Source: Streptomyces sp. TLI_171
GTDB taxonomy: Bacteria > Actinomycetota > Actinomycetes > Streptomycetales > Streptomycetaceae
NCBI RefSeq assembly: GCF_003610255.1
Contig: NZ_RAPS01000001.1
Location: forward strand, 4,278,001-4,342,000
DNA: 64,000 nt
Direction of reading: 5' to 3'
The first letter of the stretch is position 1. Every line of letters begins with the position of its first letter. Both the position numbers and the translations under genes were made by a program. The notes beneath the pieces are model-generated. The model was not told the DNA's origin and did not search any database. It was given only the letters and a program-made list of their open reading frames with translations. Below, in pieces: positions 52,323-61,396 of the stretch.

Positions 52323-54392
52323 TCAGCCGAGCTCGGCCGGCAGCGGCTCGGTGTGGAGCACGGTGAGGCCGGAGACGGCTCGGGTCAGCGAGACGTAGAG
52401 GCGGCGCAGGCCGGTGCGGCGGTCCGGTTCCCCGGCGATGATCGCGGCGGGTTCGTCGAGGACGACGTGGTCGTACTCGAGGCCCTTGGCGAGGGAGGCG
52501 GGGACCAGGGTGAGACGGGTCTCGGCGGTGGTCTCGACACCGGGGTCGAGGTGGCCCAGCCCCGCGGCGGCGAGCGCCCCGGCCAGTGCCGCGATCCGCG
52601 CGTCCGCCGCGATCAGCCCGATCGAGCCCTCGTGGCGGAGCGCGGCACGGCACGCGTCCAGCACGGCCGCGTCCAGCCCGGAGGACACCTGGCGGATCGT
52701 CAGGGAGCCCGGCGCGTCGCGGACGGAGGTCGCGGGGGCGAGTCCGGGGGCGATCGCGGGGAGCAGCCGGGAGGCGTAGGCGATGACCTCGCCGGGCACC
52801 CGGAAGCCCTGGGTGAGCTCCTCGACGTGGGCGCCGTCCTTGCCCAGGTGGTGCAGGGCCTCCTGCCAACTGCCGGTGGCCCAGGGGGTGGTGCCCTGGG
52901 CGAGGTCGCCGAGGACGGTCGCGGAGCCGGTGGTGCAGCGGCGGCCGACGGCGCGGTACTGCATGGGGGACAGGTCCTGGGCCTCGTCGACGACCACGTG
53001 GCCGAGCGAGGGGGTGCGGTGCACCAGGTCCGCGGTCTCGTCGATCAGCACGGCGTCGGCGGCGGACCAGGGCGTGGTGCGGACCGAGCGCGGGGCCTTG
53101 GCCCACAGCACGGCGGCCTGCTCCTCGGCGGTGAGGACGCCGTCCGCGGCGGCGGCCAGGAACGCGGGGTCGCTCAGCAGCCGGTGCACCAGCTTGACCG
53201 GGTCGACGACGGGCCAGCAGGCCTTCACGGTGGCCTTGACGGCGGCGTTGCGGGCGACCGCGTCCTGCACCCGGTCGTCGGGGGCCTCGCCGCCCTGCTC
53301 CATCTTGACCAGCACGGCGTGCGCGATCCGCTGCGGCAGGGCCTCCAGGGCGGCCCCGTAGCGGATCTCACGGCCCATCAGCTCGCGGACGATCTCCTCG
53401 AGCTCGTACGCCGGGACGCGCCAGCGGCGGGAGCCGCGGACCACCACGCAGGGCTCCGTGGGCAGGCTGATCCCGGCCCGCACCGCGTTGCGCAGCACCC
53501 GGGCCATCCGGGCGTCGCCCTTGATCCGGGCGGTTTCGGTGCCGTCCGTGCCGCTCACCTCGACGTGGCCGACCAGTTCCTGCACGGTGGCCTGGGCGAC
53601 GTCCAGCTCGCCGAGGGCGGGCAGGACCTGCTCGATGTAGTGGAGGAAGGAGCGGTTCGGGCCGACCACCAGGGTGCCGGTGCGGGCCAGCCGGTCGCGG
53701 TGCGCGTACAGCAGGTAGGCGACGCGGTGCAGGCCCACGGCGGTCTTCCCGGTGCCGGGGGCGCCCTGGACGCAGACGGTGCCCGAGATGTCGGCGCGGA
53801 CGATCTCGTCCTGCTCGGGCTGGATGGTGGCGACGATGTCCCGCATCGGGCCGACGCGGGGCTTCTCGATCTCCGCGGCCAGCAGCGCGGAGCTCGTCTC
53901 CGACTCCTCCGGGTCGGACAGGTTCTCGTCCTCGTAGGCCGTCAACTCGCCGCCGGTGTAACCGAACCGGCGGCGCTTGGCGACGTCCATCGGATCCTTG
54001 CGGGAGGCCCGGTAGAACGGCTGGGAGACCGGCGCCCGCCAGTCGATCACCATCGGATCGCCGTCCGCGTCGTGGACGTGCCGGCGGCCGATGTAGAAGC
54101 GCTCGCCGCCGCTGCCCTCCGACTCGGCCTCGCTGATCGCGTGCAGGTAGTCGAGCCGGCCGAAGAACAGCGGGGTGTGGGCGAGGTCGGCGAGCGCCTT
54201 GATGCGTTCGTCGATCTGCTTCTGCAGCACCAGCGAGGACACCCAGGTGCCGGTGACGTCGCGGAGGTCGAGTGCCTCGACGTCCTCGCGCATCGCCGTC
54301 AGGGCGGCCCGGGAGGCGGCCAGGTGGGAGCGTTCGCGGCCCAGCGGATCGGCGTCGGCGGCGAGGGCGTCGGTGGGAGTGGGGGAGTGCAC
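52323..54392 (-). CDS. HelD-like UvrD/Rep-family helicase
   Basis: The 689-residue protein has an N-terminal coiled-coil region (residues about 15-70), as HelD proteins use to enter RNA polymerase. It then has Walker A GAPGTGKTAVG near residue 212, DEAQDLSPMQ, LTQGFRVPGEV, and C-terminal RLYVSLTRAVSGL. HelD frees stalled RNA polymerase; the streptomycete HelR subgroup also protects from rifamycin, and I cannot decide the subgroup here. GTG 54392 follows GGGAAGG. Sequence upstream contains TAGGAT at 54535-54540 as a -10 candidate. Confidence 0.82.
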   Translation of the reverse strand: MHSPTPTDALAADADPLGRERSHLAASRAALTAMREDVEALDLRDVTGTWVSSLVLQKQIDERIKALADLAHTPLFFGRLDYLHAISEAESEGSGGERFYIGRRHVHDADGDPMVIDWRAPVSQPFYRASRKDPMDVAKRRRFGYTGGELTAYEDENLSDPEESETSSALLAAEIEKPRVGPMRDIVATIQPEQDEIVRADISGTVCVQGAPGTGKTAVGLHRVAYLLYAHRDRLARTGTLVVGPNRSFLHYIEQVLPALGELDVAQATVQELVGHVEVSGTDGTETARIKGDARMARVLRNAVRAGISLPTEPCVVVRGSRRWRVPAYELEEIVRELMGREIRYGAALEALPQRIAHAVLVKMEQGGEAPDDRVQDAVARNAAVKATVKACWPVVDPVKLVHRLLSDPAFLAAAADGVLTAEEQAAVLWAKAPRSVRTTPWSAADAVLIDETADLVHRTPSLGHVVVDEAQDLSPMQYRAVGRRCTTGSATVLGDLAQGTTPWATGSWQEALHHLGKDGAHVEELTQGFRVPGEVIAYASRLLPAIAPGLAPATSVRDAPGSLTIRQVSSGLDAAVLDACRAALRHEGSIGLIAADARIAALAGALAAAGLGHLDPGVETTAETRLTLVPASLAKGLEYDHVVLDEPAAIIAGEPDRRTGLRRLYVSLTRAVSGLTVLHTEPLPAELG

Positions 54393-54716
54393 GGCGGACC
54401 TTCCCGGCCGCCCGGCATCCACGGGCGGCGGACTCGTCTTGGCTCACGGTGAAGGACACCGGCCGGTTTCCGAGCGGCCGGCACCTCCCACGGCTGCCGA
54501 CGCGGCACCACGGTTCGGGAGGGGCAGACGGATGATCCTAGACCCGCCGCCGTCCGGGTGCGAATCCGTTTCCGCGGGCCCGACCCCCGCCCTCCCCTGG
54601 GGGACCACCCCGGACCGGAGTAGGGGAGCGGTACGCCGCGAGGACGATCCGGGGGCCCGCACAGCCGGGTCTTTCGGCCGATGCCCAGGACCGGGTTGTG
54701 AACCTACCGTGGAGAC
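54393..54716. other. Divergent intergenic region between the helicase and the 51-residue protein
   Basis: The 324 bp hold the two outward promoters: TAGGAT on the minus strand (54540-54535) for the helicase and TACCGT (54705-54710) for the small protein. I looked for a rifamycin-associated inverted repeat of the type found before helR and saw none I could recognise. No gene is supported. Confidence 0.5.
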
Positions 54717-54872
54717 ATGACGACCGAACGAGTGAACCCGCAGGCCAGCGGCGCGCACCGCGCCGAGGAACGCCGCCGCAACCCGGTGGCCAACGCCGTC
54801 CGCAACGTCGGCATCGTGCTCGACACCGCCGCGCGCGTGCTCTTCCTCGGGCGCGACGGCGTCAAGCTCTAG
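54717..54872 (+). CDS. 51-residue small basic protein
   Basis: The frame encodes MTTERVNPQASGAHRAEERR, then RNPVANAVRNVGIVLDTAAR and VLFLGRDGVKL. A basic half is followed by an amphipathic helix. TACCGT lies 6 nt before the ATG, so it is probably leaderless. No family is recognised. It ends just before the convergent XPB gene stop (54880), and the two share about 7 nt between stops. Confidence 0.6.
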   Translation: MTTERVNPQASGAHRAEERRRNPVANAVRNVGIVLDTAARVLFLGRDGVKL

Positions 54873-54879
54873 CCGCCCG

Positions 54880-56511
54880 TCAGAGGTCGTCGGCGTCGAC
54901 GATCCGGTACGCGTAGCCCTGCTCCGCCAGGAAGCGCTGGCGGTGCGCCGCGAAGTCCTGGTCGACGGTGTCCCGGGCGACCACCGAGTAGAAGTGCGCC
55001 GCGTGCCCGTCCGCCTTCGGACGCAGCACCCGGCCCAGCCGCTGCGCCTCCTCCTGGCGGGAGCCGAAGGTGCCCGACACCTGGATCGCGACCGTCGCCT
55101 CCGGCAGGTCGATCGAGAAGTTCGCCACCTTCGAGACCACCAGCACGCCGATCTCCTTCGAGCGGAACGCCTCGAACAGCTTCTCCCGCTGCGCGTTCGA
55201 GGTCTCGCCCTTGATCACCGGGGCGTCCAGCGCCTCGCCCAACTCGTCCAGCTGGTCGATGTACTGGCCGATGACCAGGGTCTGGTCGCCCTTGTGCTTC
55301 TCGACCAGCCGCTCCACCACCCGCCGCTTGGTCGCCGTGGTCGAACAGAACCGGTACTTCTCCTCCGGCTCCGCCGTCGCGTACATCAGCCGCTCCGAGT
55401 CGGAGAGCGTCACCCGCACCTCGCAGCAGTCCGCGGGCGCGATGTAGCCCTGCGCCTCGATCTCCTTCCACGGCGCGTCGAACCGCTTCGGCCCGATCAG
55501 CGAGAACACGTCGCCCTCCCGGCCGTCCTCGCGCACCAGCGTCGCGGTCAGGCCCAGGCGGCGGCGGGCCTGCAGGTCCGCGGTGAACTTGAACACCGGC
55601 GCGGGCAGCAGGTGCACCTCGTCGTAGACCACAAGGCCCCAGTTGCGGGCGTCGAACAGCTCCAGGTGCGGGTACACGCCCTTCCGCTTGGTGGTCATCA
55701 CCTGGTAGGTGGCGATGGTCACCGGGCGGATCTCCTTGCGGGTGCCCGAGTACTCGCCGATCTCGTCCTCGGTCAGCGAGGTCCGCTTGATCAGCTCGTG
55801 CTTCCACTGCCGCGCCGAGACGGTGTTCGTCACCAGGATCAGCGTCGTCGACTTGGCCTCCGCCATCGCCGCCGCACCCACCAGCGTCTTGCCCGCGCCG
55901 CACGGCAGCACCACCACGCCGCTGCCGCCGTGCCAGAACCCGTCCACCGCGTGCCGCTGGTACGGGCGCAGCTGCCAGCCGTCCTCGTGCAGGTCGATCG
56001 GGTGCGCCTCGCCGTCCACGTACCCGGCGTGGTCCTCGGCCGGCCAGCCCAGCTTCAGCAGCACCTGCTTGATCTGCCCGCGCTCCGACGGGTGCACCAC
56101 CACGGTGTCCGGGTCCACCCGGGCGCCCACCAGCGGCGCGATCTTCTTCGAGCGCAGCACCTCCTCCAGCACCGGCCGGTCCGTGGTGCTCAGCACCAGC
56201 CCGTGCGTCGGGTGCTTCTGCAACTGCAGCCGCCCGTACCGCGCCATGGTGTCCGCCACGTCCACCAGCAGCGCGTGCGGCACCGGGTAGCGCGAGTACT
56301 TCACCAGCGCGTCCACCACCTGCTCGGCGTCGTGCCCCGCCGCCCGCGCGTTCCACAGCCCCAGCGGCGTCACCCGGTAGGTGTGGATGTGCTCCGGCGC
56401 GCGCTCCAGCTCCGCGAACGGCGCGATCACCCGCCGGCACTCCGCCGCCTGCGGATGGTCGATCTCCAGCAGCAGCGTCTTGTCACTCTGCACGATCAGC
56501 GGTCCGTTCAC
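54880..56511 (-). CDS. DNA repair helicase XPB
   Basis: The 543-residue superfamily 2 helicase is of the bacterial XPB type, 3'-to-5', thought to act in nucleotide excision repair. Features are an N-terminal damage-recognition-like domain (from VNGPLIVQSDKTLLLEIDHP), Walker A PCGAGKT near residue 207, DEVH box near 296, the TATLVREDGREGDVF motif III region, and the C-terminal RecA fold with QVSGTFGSRQEEAQRLGRVL, then RPKADG. The GTG at 56511 starts the conserved protein. A second XPB-associated protein lies at 58734-61223. Confidence 0.93.
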   Translation of the reverse strand: MNGPLIVQSDKTLLLEIDHPQAAECRRVIAPFAELERAPEHIHTYRVTPLGLWNARAAGHDAEQVVDALVKYSRYPVPHALLVDVADTMARYGRLQLQKHPTHGLVLSTTDRPVLEEVLRSKKIAPLVGARVDPDTVVVHPSERGQIKQVLLKLGWPAEDHAGYVDGEAHPIDLHEDGWQLRPYQRHAVDGFWHGGSGVVVLPCGAGKTLVGAAAMAEAKSTTLILVTNTVSARQWKHELIKRTSLTEDEIGEYSGTRKEIRPVTIATYQVMTTKRKGVYPHLELFDARNWGLVVYDEVHLLPAPVFKFTADLQARRRLGLTATLVREDGREGDVFSLIGPKRFDAPWKEIEAQGYIAPADCCEVRVTLSDSERLMYATAEPEEKYRFCSTTATKRRVVERLVEKHKGDQTLVIGQYIDQLDELGEALDAPVIKGETSNAQREKLFEAFRSKEIGVLVVSKVANFSIDLPEATVAIQVSGTFGSRQEEAQRLGRVLRPKADGHAAHFYSVVARDTVDQDFAAHRQRFLAEQGYAYRIVDADDL

Positions 56512-56594
56512 GCCTGTGCATCCCCTTCCGCGCGGGCCAAACCTCCAGTGTGCCGCATCGCGAGGGCACCCGGGGCGGGCGTCCGGCCGCGCGG

Positions 56595-58196
56595 TCAGCC
56601 CAGGAAGAAGTTGTGGCCGACGTCCGGAGGTATGACCTCCTGGTACGGGGTCGAGCCCGGGCCGGGCAGGTGGGTGCCGGGGACGGGCTCGGTGCCGGTG
56701 CGGCGCAGCAGGGTGACGCCGTCCTGGTCGAAGAGCTCCTGGTAGCCGTGGGCCAGCAGGAGGGCGCGGTACTCGGCCTGCTCCGGGTCGCGCTGGAACG
56801 GGAAGGCCCGGTTCTCGTAGCGGAGGATCACGTACTCCTGGCCGCGCGGGGTGCCGTCGGCCAGCATCACCTCGGTCCGGTTGGTCAGCCGCGGCGCGAT
56901 CTGGTTGTCGGCCTCCACGCTCGCCCCGTCCGGGATCAGCTTCGCCGCCCGGGCCAGCGCCGCCGTCGACGGCTTCGGCTGCCACTCGTACGGCAGCGCC
57001 AGGTGGTACAGGCCCAGCCCGGCCGAGGCCGCCAGCGACAGCACGGCGGCCGTGGCGCCCAGCCGGCGGACCTGCCGGTGGCGGCCGCTCGCCCAGAGCA
57101 CGCCCAGCGCCTCGATCGCGGCGGTGACCAGGATCGGCCACAGGAACGCGTCGTAGTGCCGGGCGATCGACCAGTGGTTCGGGTTGTCCGAGAAGATCCG
57201 CTCGGCCAGCAGCGGCAGCGCGACGAACGAGGTCGCCGAGCGCAGCGGCAGGGCGGCCGTCGTGACGACCAGCCAGGTCAGCAGGATCGGCTTCAGCGGG
57301 CTTGAGAACGCCGACTGCACCAGCAGCCACGGATCGCCCGCGACGTGCCGCAGGGCCTCGCCGCCGTCCGCGCCGAGCTGCCCGTAGTTCCAGTAGTAGC
57401 CCGGCACGCCGCCCATCGCCGGGATCAGGTACCCGATCTCGACGGCGCTGGACAGCGGACCGCCCACCAGCAGCGCCCAGCCCAGCACCTTCGCCCACCG
57501 GTCCGCGCGGCCGCGCTCGCGCCACAGCAGCACCGCGCCGAACGCGCCCACCGCCAGACCGAGGTCCTCCTTGGTCGCGCACAGCAGCAGCGCCGCGACC
57601 GCCGCCCCGACCCAGCGCCGCGCCCCCGCCCGCTCGAACAGCAGCAGGAACAGCGGAACGGCGAACCCCACCTCGTGGAACCCGCCCCGCGAGGAGATCA
57701 GCAGCGGCCAGCCCAGGCCGTACACCAGCGCCGCGACGTCCCGCACCCGGGTCCGCGCCCGCGGACCGGCGTCCGCGAACGCCCGGCTCGCGATCCGGCG
57801 CACCAGCGGGACGCCCGCCGCGAACAGCGCCGCCTGACCGACCAGCAGCATCCGCGGGTCGTCCCACACCCAGTACAGCGGGGCGAGCAGCGCCAGCACC
57901 GGCGAGAAGTGGTCACCCAGCAGCGAGAACCCCGGCGGGAACTCGTGGTGCACGCTCTTCAGCGTCGACACCGGCAACCCGAAGTGCGCGTAGCCGCGCA
58001 CCCCCTGGTCGAAGATGCCCAGGTCGAAACCGCCCAGCTGGAGCGACGTCCACTGCTGCACGCCCAGCGCCAGGCAGACGGCGAAGCACAGCACGGTCAG
58101 CAGGACGGTGCGGCGGCGAGTGGTCAGCCGGACCCCGGACGTGCGGGCCGCCGCCCCGGGGGCGGCAGAGGTCTGCAGAGCGGAAGCAGTGGTCAC
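56595..58196 (-). CDS. DUF2079 integral membrane protein
   Basis: The 533-residue protein has about ten membrane helices and the DUF2079 signature LGGFDLGIFDQGVRGYAHFG with EFPPGFSLLGDHFSPVLAL after helix one. The family is remotely related to GT-C glycosyltransferases; the acidic residues at the end of helix one would be the catalytic or metal site. The C-terminal extracytoplasmic part has DNQIAPRLTNRTEVMLADGT. Substrate unknown. It lies 83 nt upstream of XPB on the same strand. Confidence 0.87.
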   Translation of the reverse strand: MTTASALQTSAAPGAAARTSGVRLTTRRRTVLLTVLCFAVCLALGVQQWTSLQLGGFDLGIFDQGVRGYAHFGLPVSTLKSVHHEFPPGFSLLGDHFSPVLALLAPLYWVWDDPRMLLVGQAALFAAGVPLVRRIASRAFADAGPRARTRVRDVAALVYGLGWPLLISSRGGFHEVGFAVPLFLLLFERAGARRWVGAAVAALLLCATKEDLGLAVGAFGAVLLWRERGRADRWAKVLGWALLVGGPLSSAVEIGYLIPAMGGVPGYYWNYGQLGADGGEALRHVAGDPWLLVQSAFSSPLKPILLTWLVVTTAALPLRSATSFVALPLLAERIFSDNPNHWSIARHYDAFLWPILVTAAIEALGVLWASGRHRQVRRLGATAAVLSLAASAGLGLYHLALPYEWQPKPSTAALARAAKLIPDGASVEADNQIAPRLTNRTEVMLADGTPRGQEYVILRYENRAFPFQRDPEQAEYRALLLAHGYQELFDQDGVTLLRRTGTEPVPGTHLPGPGSTPYQEVIPPDVGHNFFLG

Positions 58197-58366
58197 GGCT
58201 GGGTCCTGTCGGGGGCCGAGGCCCTGGTCCGCGCGGGCGGAGACGCTCCCACCCCTGGTCGGTCAGCAGTCTAACCGCCGCGGCCGGGACGCCTCCGGCG
58301 CGCCGTGAAGCGGAACCCGGCACCCCGTAACAGTGACCCCGGGGCCCGCCGCTCGTTGGGCAGGCC

Positions 58367-58642
58367 ATGACCAAGCGCAACCGATTCCTGGCCGGCCTCG
58401 CGCTCTCCGGAGCGGCCCTCGCCACCACCCTCGGCGCGGCCCCCGCCCACGCCGCCGACACCGAGGCCATGGCCCTCGACCAGGTCGCCGACATCGGCCA
58501 GCCCGGCGGCCTGTTCGGCACCGTCGCCTTCACCGCCACCGGGCTGCTCACCGGCGTCGAACCCAAGATGCCGGACCCGCACGCGATCGTGGACGAGGCG
58601 AAGAAGCAGAAGGCGGAACAGGACGCCGCCGGCAAGAAGTAG
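58367..58642 (+). CDS. Small secreted protein
   Basis: The 91-residue protein has a signal peptide ending AAPAHAAD (cleavage likely near residue 29). The mature part is about 60 residues (LDQVADIGQPGGLFGTVAFT, TGLLTGVEPKMPDPHAI) with a Lys/Glu-rich tail. No Cys. No family recognised beyond small streptomycete secreted proteins. It is divergent from the DUF2079 gene. Confidence 0.68.
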   Translation: MTKRNRFLAGLALSGAALATTLGAAPAHAADTEAMALDQVADIGQPGGLFGTVAFTATGLLTGVEPKMPDPHAIVDEAKKQKAEQDAAGKK

Positions 58643-58647
58643 CAAGT

Positions 58648-58719
58648 CCGAGCGCACCGACCGGGGCGCGGGGAGACGGGCGCGTGCCCGAGCCTCCCCG
58701 CGCCCCTCGGTGCGCTCGG
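58648..58719. terminator. Bidirectional terminator
   Basis: A long hairpin: CCGAGCGCACCGA and GGGGCGCGGGGAG on the left pair fully with their complements on the right; a CC bulge lies between the two left segments. It separates the convergent secreted-protein and helicase-associated genes. Confidence 0.88.
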
Positions 58720-58733
58720 GCGCGGTCCGGCCG

Positions 58734-61223
58734 TTAGTCGTCGACCTCGGCCACGCCGGTGATGCGGTGGAGGGCGAAGGTGCGGACCTCGTCGGCGAGG
58801 TGGTCGTAGGCGGTGACGAACCCGCCCTCGACCTTGACCGGGTCGATGACGCGCTGGGAGGAGAGGCCTTCCGCGTTGATGTAGCCGATCCACATGCGTT
58901 CGCCGAGCAGGACGGCGGTCTGCAGGGCCGCCAGGGTGTCGGCGGAGGCGGTGCGGGGGACGGCCGCGCCCGCGGGGCCGGCGACCGGGTCCTTGCGGAC
59001 GGCGGTGGCGGCGCGGTCGCCCGCGCGGATGGCGCGGACGGCGGCGGCGAGCAGCGCCCGGTCGGGGCGGGCCGGACCGTCCGGGACGGGGGTGGGGGCG
59101 GTGCGCGGCGGGGTGCGGCGGCTGTCGGGGCGGGTGATGACCACGTCGCCCTCGGCGGACTCCGCGGCGGGCGCGTAGCCCATGGTGCGCAGGACGGCGA
59201 GCAGGGTCTCGGGTCCGGCCTGCGCGGCGAGCACGGTGGGGGCGAGCAGCCGGAGCCGGAGCTCCGCGGCGCGCCGGTCGGCGAGGACCTCGCCGAGCAG
59301 CCGGGGGTCGTCGCAGCGCAGGTAGGAGGAGGCGGCGCCGACCCGGAGGATGCCGTGCCGGCGGGCGACGTCGTCGATCAGGTAGGCGAGCGGCTGCGGC
59401 ACCGGCGTGCGGGAGTGCTGGGCGAGGAAGGTCTGCAGGTCGGCGGCGGTGCGTCCGGCGTCGAGGGCGCGGCGGACGGAGTCGGGCGTGAAGCGGTAGA
59501 CGGTGGCGCCGCCCTTGGACTCGATGTCGGCGCAGAGGGCGAGGGCCTGGGCGAGCGGGGTGAGCAGCGGGCCGGGGGCGATCGCGGTGAGGTCGGGCTG
59601 CAGGATGACGTGGTCGAGGGGTGCGGGCAGCAGCGGCGCCAGGACGGGGGCCGGGTCGGCGCCGTCGAGCAGGGCGCGGGCGGGGCCGGCGAGTGCGCCG
59701 CGGCCGGTGACGCCGAGCAGTTCGGCCTCGTGCAGGGTCCAGCCGGTCAGCGTCTCGCGCAGGTCGTGGCCGTCCGGGCCGGTGGGGCCGCCGCGCAGCG
59801 GGCGGTGCCAGCGCAGGGCGGGGAGCAGGGCGTCGGCGGTGGCGGCGGTGCCGGGCGGGAGTTCGGCGAGCCGGGTGAGGGCGGCGCGGCGGACGGACGG
59901 GGCGAGGGTGCGGTCGAGTTCGGGGCCGAGGGCGGCGCGGGCCTTGCCCTTGCCGTCGGGGGTGCCGGCGAGCCGGCCGACCCGGGTGGCGGTGAGCCAG
60001 GTGCGGGCCAGCAGGGTCCAGCGTTCGGCGGTGTCCTGCTGCAGCCACTGGTCGTACCCGGGGGTGGGCGCCCAGACTTCGTCGGCCTCGCCGTCGGGGG
60101 CGAGCAGGCCCGCGGTGTAGGCGAGTTCGAGCCAGAACGCGGCGTCCGGCTCGGAGCTCTCCAGGAGCTGGGCGGCGCGCTTGAGGTCGCGGACGCCCAG
60201 GCCGCCGGCCCGCAGGGTGGGCGGCGGGGTGAGGCCCCAGGCTTCCAGCAGTTCCTCCACCGTGCGGACGGCGGCGGCGGCCTGTCCGGCGGCGGTGCGG
60301 TCGACCACGACGGGGTCCCGGTCGACGACGGGGGCGACCGCGGGCGGCGCGGCGTCGACGGTGCGGTGGGTGCGGCCGCCGCGCAGGTGCAGGGCGAGCT
60401 CGCGGGGGAGGACGACCGAGGTGGGGCTGGAGGGCAGCAGCAGGCCGCGGGCGAGCAGCCATTCGACGGGGCTGTGCGCGTCCGTGGCGACGACCTGGCG
60501 GGCGGCGTCCGGGACGGTGCCGGTCGGCGGGCCCCAGACCAGGCGTTCCAGCAGGCCGAGCGCGGCGGGCGGGGCCTGGTCGAGCAGGGCGCCGAGCCGC
60601 TTGCGGTCGCCGAGCAGCGCGGTCAGCGCGGCGACGGCGGTGACCGGGTCGGGGGTGGGCGGCAGTCCGGCGCCGGCCAGCAGTTGCTGGAGCCGGGCGG
60701 GCGACATGCCGACGGTGGCCTCGGCGAGGGTGGGGCCGAGCCCGGTGCGGCCGGGGTTGACGGCGCTCGGGGCGAGCGCCTCGCGCACGGCCAGGACCAG
60801 GCGCAGCGCGGAGTCGGGCCCCCAGACCAGGGCCTGTTCGCGCAGCCGGGCGAGCGCGGCGGGGAAGGCGGCGGTGACGGCGGCCCGGTCGACCGGGTCG
60901 GCGGCGGGGTGCGGCTTGACCCGGGCGGGCCCGGTGAGCAGATTGCGGACGACGGTGTCGGTGGCGCCCTCGGGGGCGGCGGCCAGCGCCTCGGCGACCT
61001 GCAGGGTGAACCGGTCGAGCCGTTCCAGGGCGCGCAGCACCGAGGCCCGGCTGGAGAGCCGGGCGGAGAGCTGGGTGAGGTCGGTCGGTACCGGGTTCAG
61101 CAGGTCCGGGCGGGCCGCGAGCAACGCGGAGACGGCCTCGTCGCCCCGGCCGCGGAGTTCCTCGGCCAGCGTGCGGGGGGCGTTTGCGCGGGTGGCGCGC
61201 GGCGCGCTCTGCGGTGCGGTCAT
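58734..61223 (-). CDS. XPB/Ssl2-like helicase-associated domain protein
   Basis: The 829-residue protein has a large helical N-terminal part. The conserved XPB-type helicase-associated (helicase C3) domain follows around residues 550-640 (HVILQPDLTAIAPGPLLTPL, VYRFTPDSVRRALDAGRTA). The C terminus is WYL-like (WIGYINAEGLSSQRVIDPVK, DEVRTFALHRITGVAEVDD). It lacks Walker motifs, so it is not a helicase itself. It may bind DNA or regulate repair with XPB. TAACCT lies 7 nt before the ATG at 61223, indicating a leaderless start. Confidence 0.82.
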   Translation of the reverse strand: MTAPQSAPRATRANAPRTLAEELRGRGDEAVSALLAARPDLLNPVPTDLTQLSARLSSRASVLRALERLDRFTLQVAEALAAAPEGATDTVVRNLLTGPARVKPHPAADPVDRAAVTAAFPAALARLREQALVWGPDSALRLVLAVREALAPSAVNPGRTGLGPTLAEATVGMSPARLQQLLAGAGLPPTPDPVTAVAALTALLGDRKRLGALLDQAPPAALGLLERLVWGPPTGTVPDAARQVVATDAHSPVEWLLARGLLLPSSPTSVVLPRELALHLRGGRTHRTVDAAPPAVAPVVDRDPVVVDRTAAGQAAAAVRTVEELLEAWGLTPPPTLRAGGLGVRDLKRAAQLLESSEPDAAFWLELAYTAGLLAPDGEADEVWAPTPGYDQWLQQDTAERWTLLARTWLTATRVGRLAGTPDGKGKARAALGPELDRTLAPSVRRAALTRLAELPPGTAATADALLPALRWHRPLRGGPTGPDGHDLRETLTGWTLHEAELLGVTGRGALAGPARALLDGADPAPVLAPLLPAPLDHVILQPDLTAIAPGPLLTPLAQALALCADIESKGGATVYRFTPDSVRRALDAGRTAADLQTFLAQHSRTPVPQPLAYLIDDVARRHGILRVGAASSYLRCDDPRLLGEVLADRRAAELRLRLLAPTVLAAQAGPETLLAVLRTMGYAPAAESAEGDVVITRPDSRRTPPRTAPTPVPDGPARPDRALLAAAVRAIRAGDRAATAVRKDPVAGPAGAAVPRTASADTLAALQTAVLLGERMWIGYINAEGLSSQRVIDPVKVEGGFVTAYDHLADEVRTFALHRITGVAEVDD

Positions 61224-61396
61224 CCGGTCCAGGTTAGTCAACACCCCCGGCCGGAGCCCAGAACAGCGGACGAACTCCGTGCGAACCGGCACCTCGACGG
61301 CGGTGTCGGGCTCTGCGGCGCGGTGCGCGGCCGGGGCGTGCCAGGGGTCGGACGGGGCTCGCTTCGAGCGGGTGCGGGTGGGTACCGTCTCGGCAG

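Noticed and set aside
54393..54716. Rifamycin-associated element before the HelD-like gene
   Set aside because: No inverted repeat of the expected kind was seen, so the HelR subgroup name was not used.
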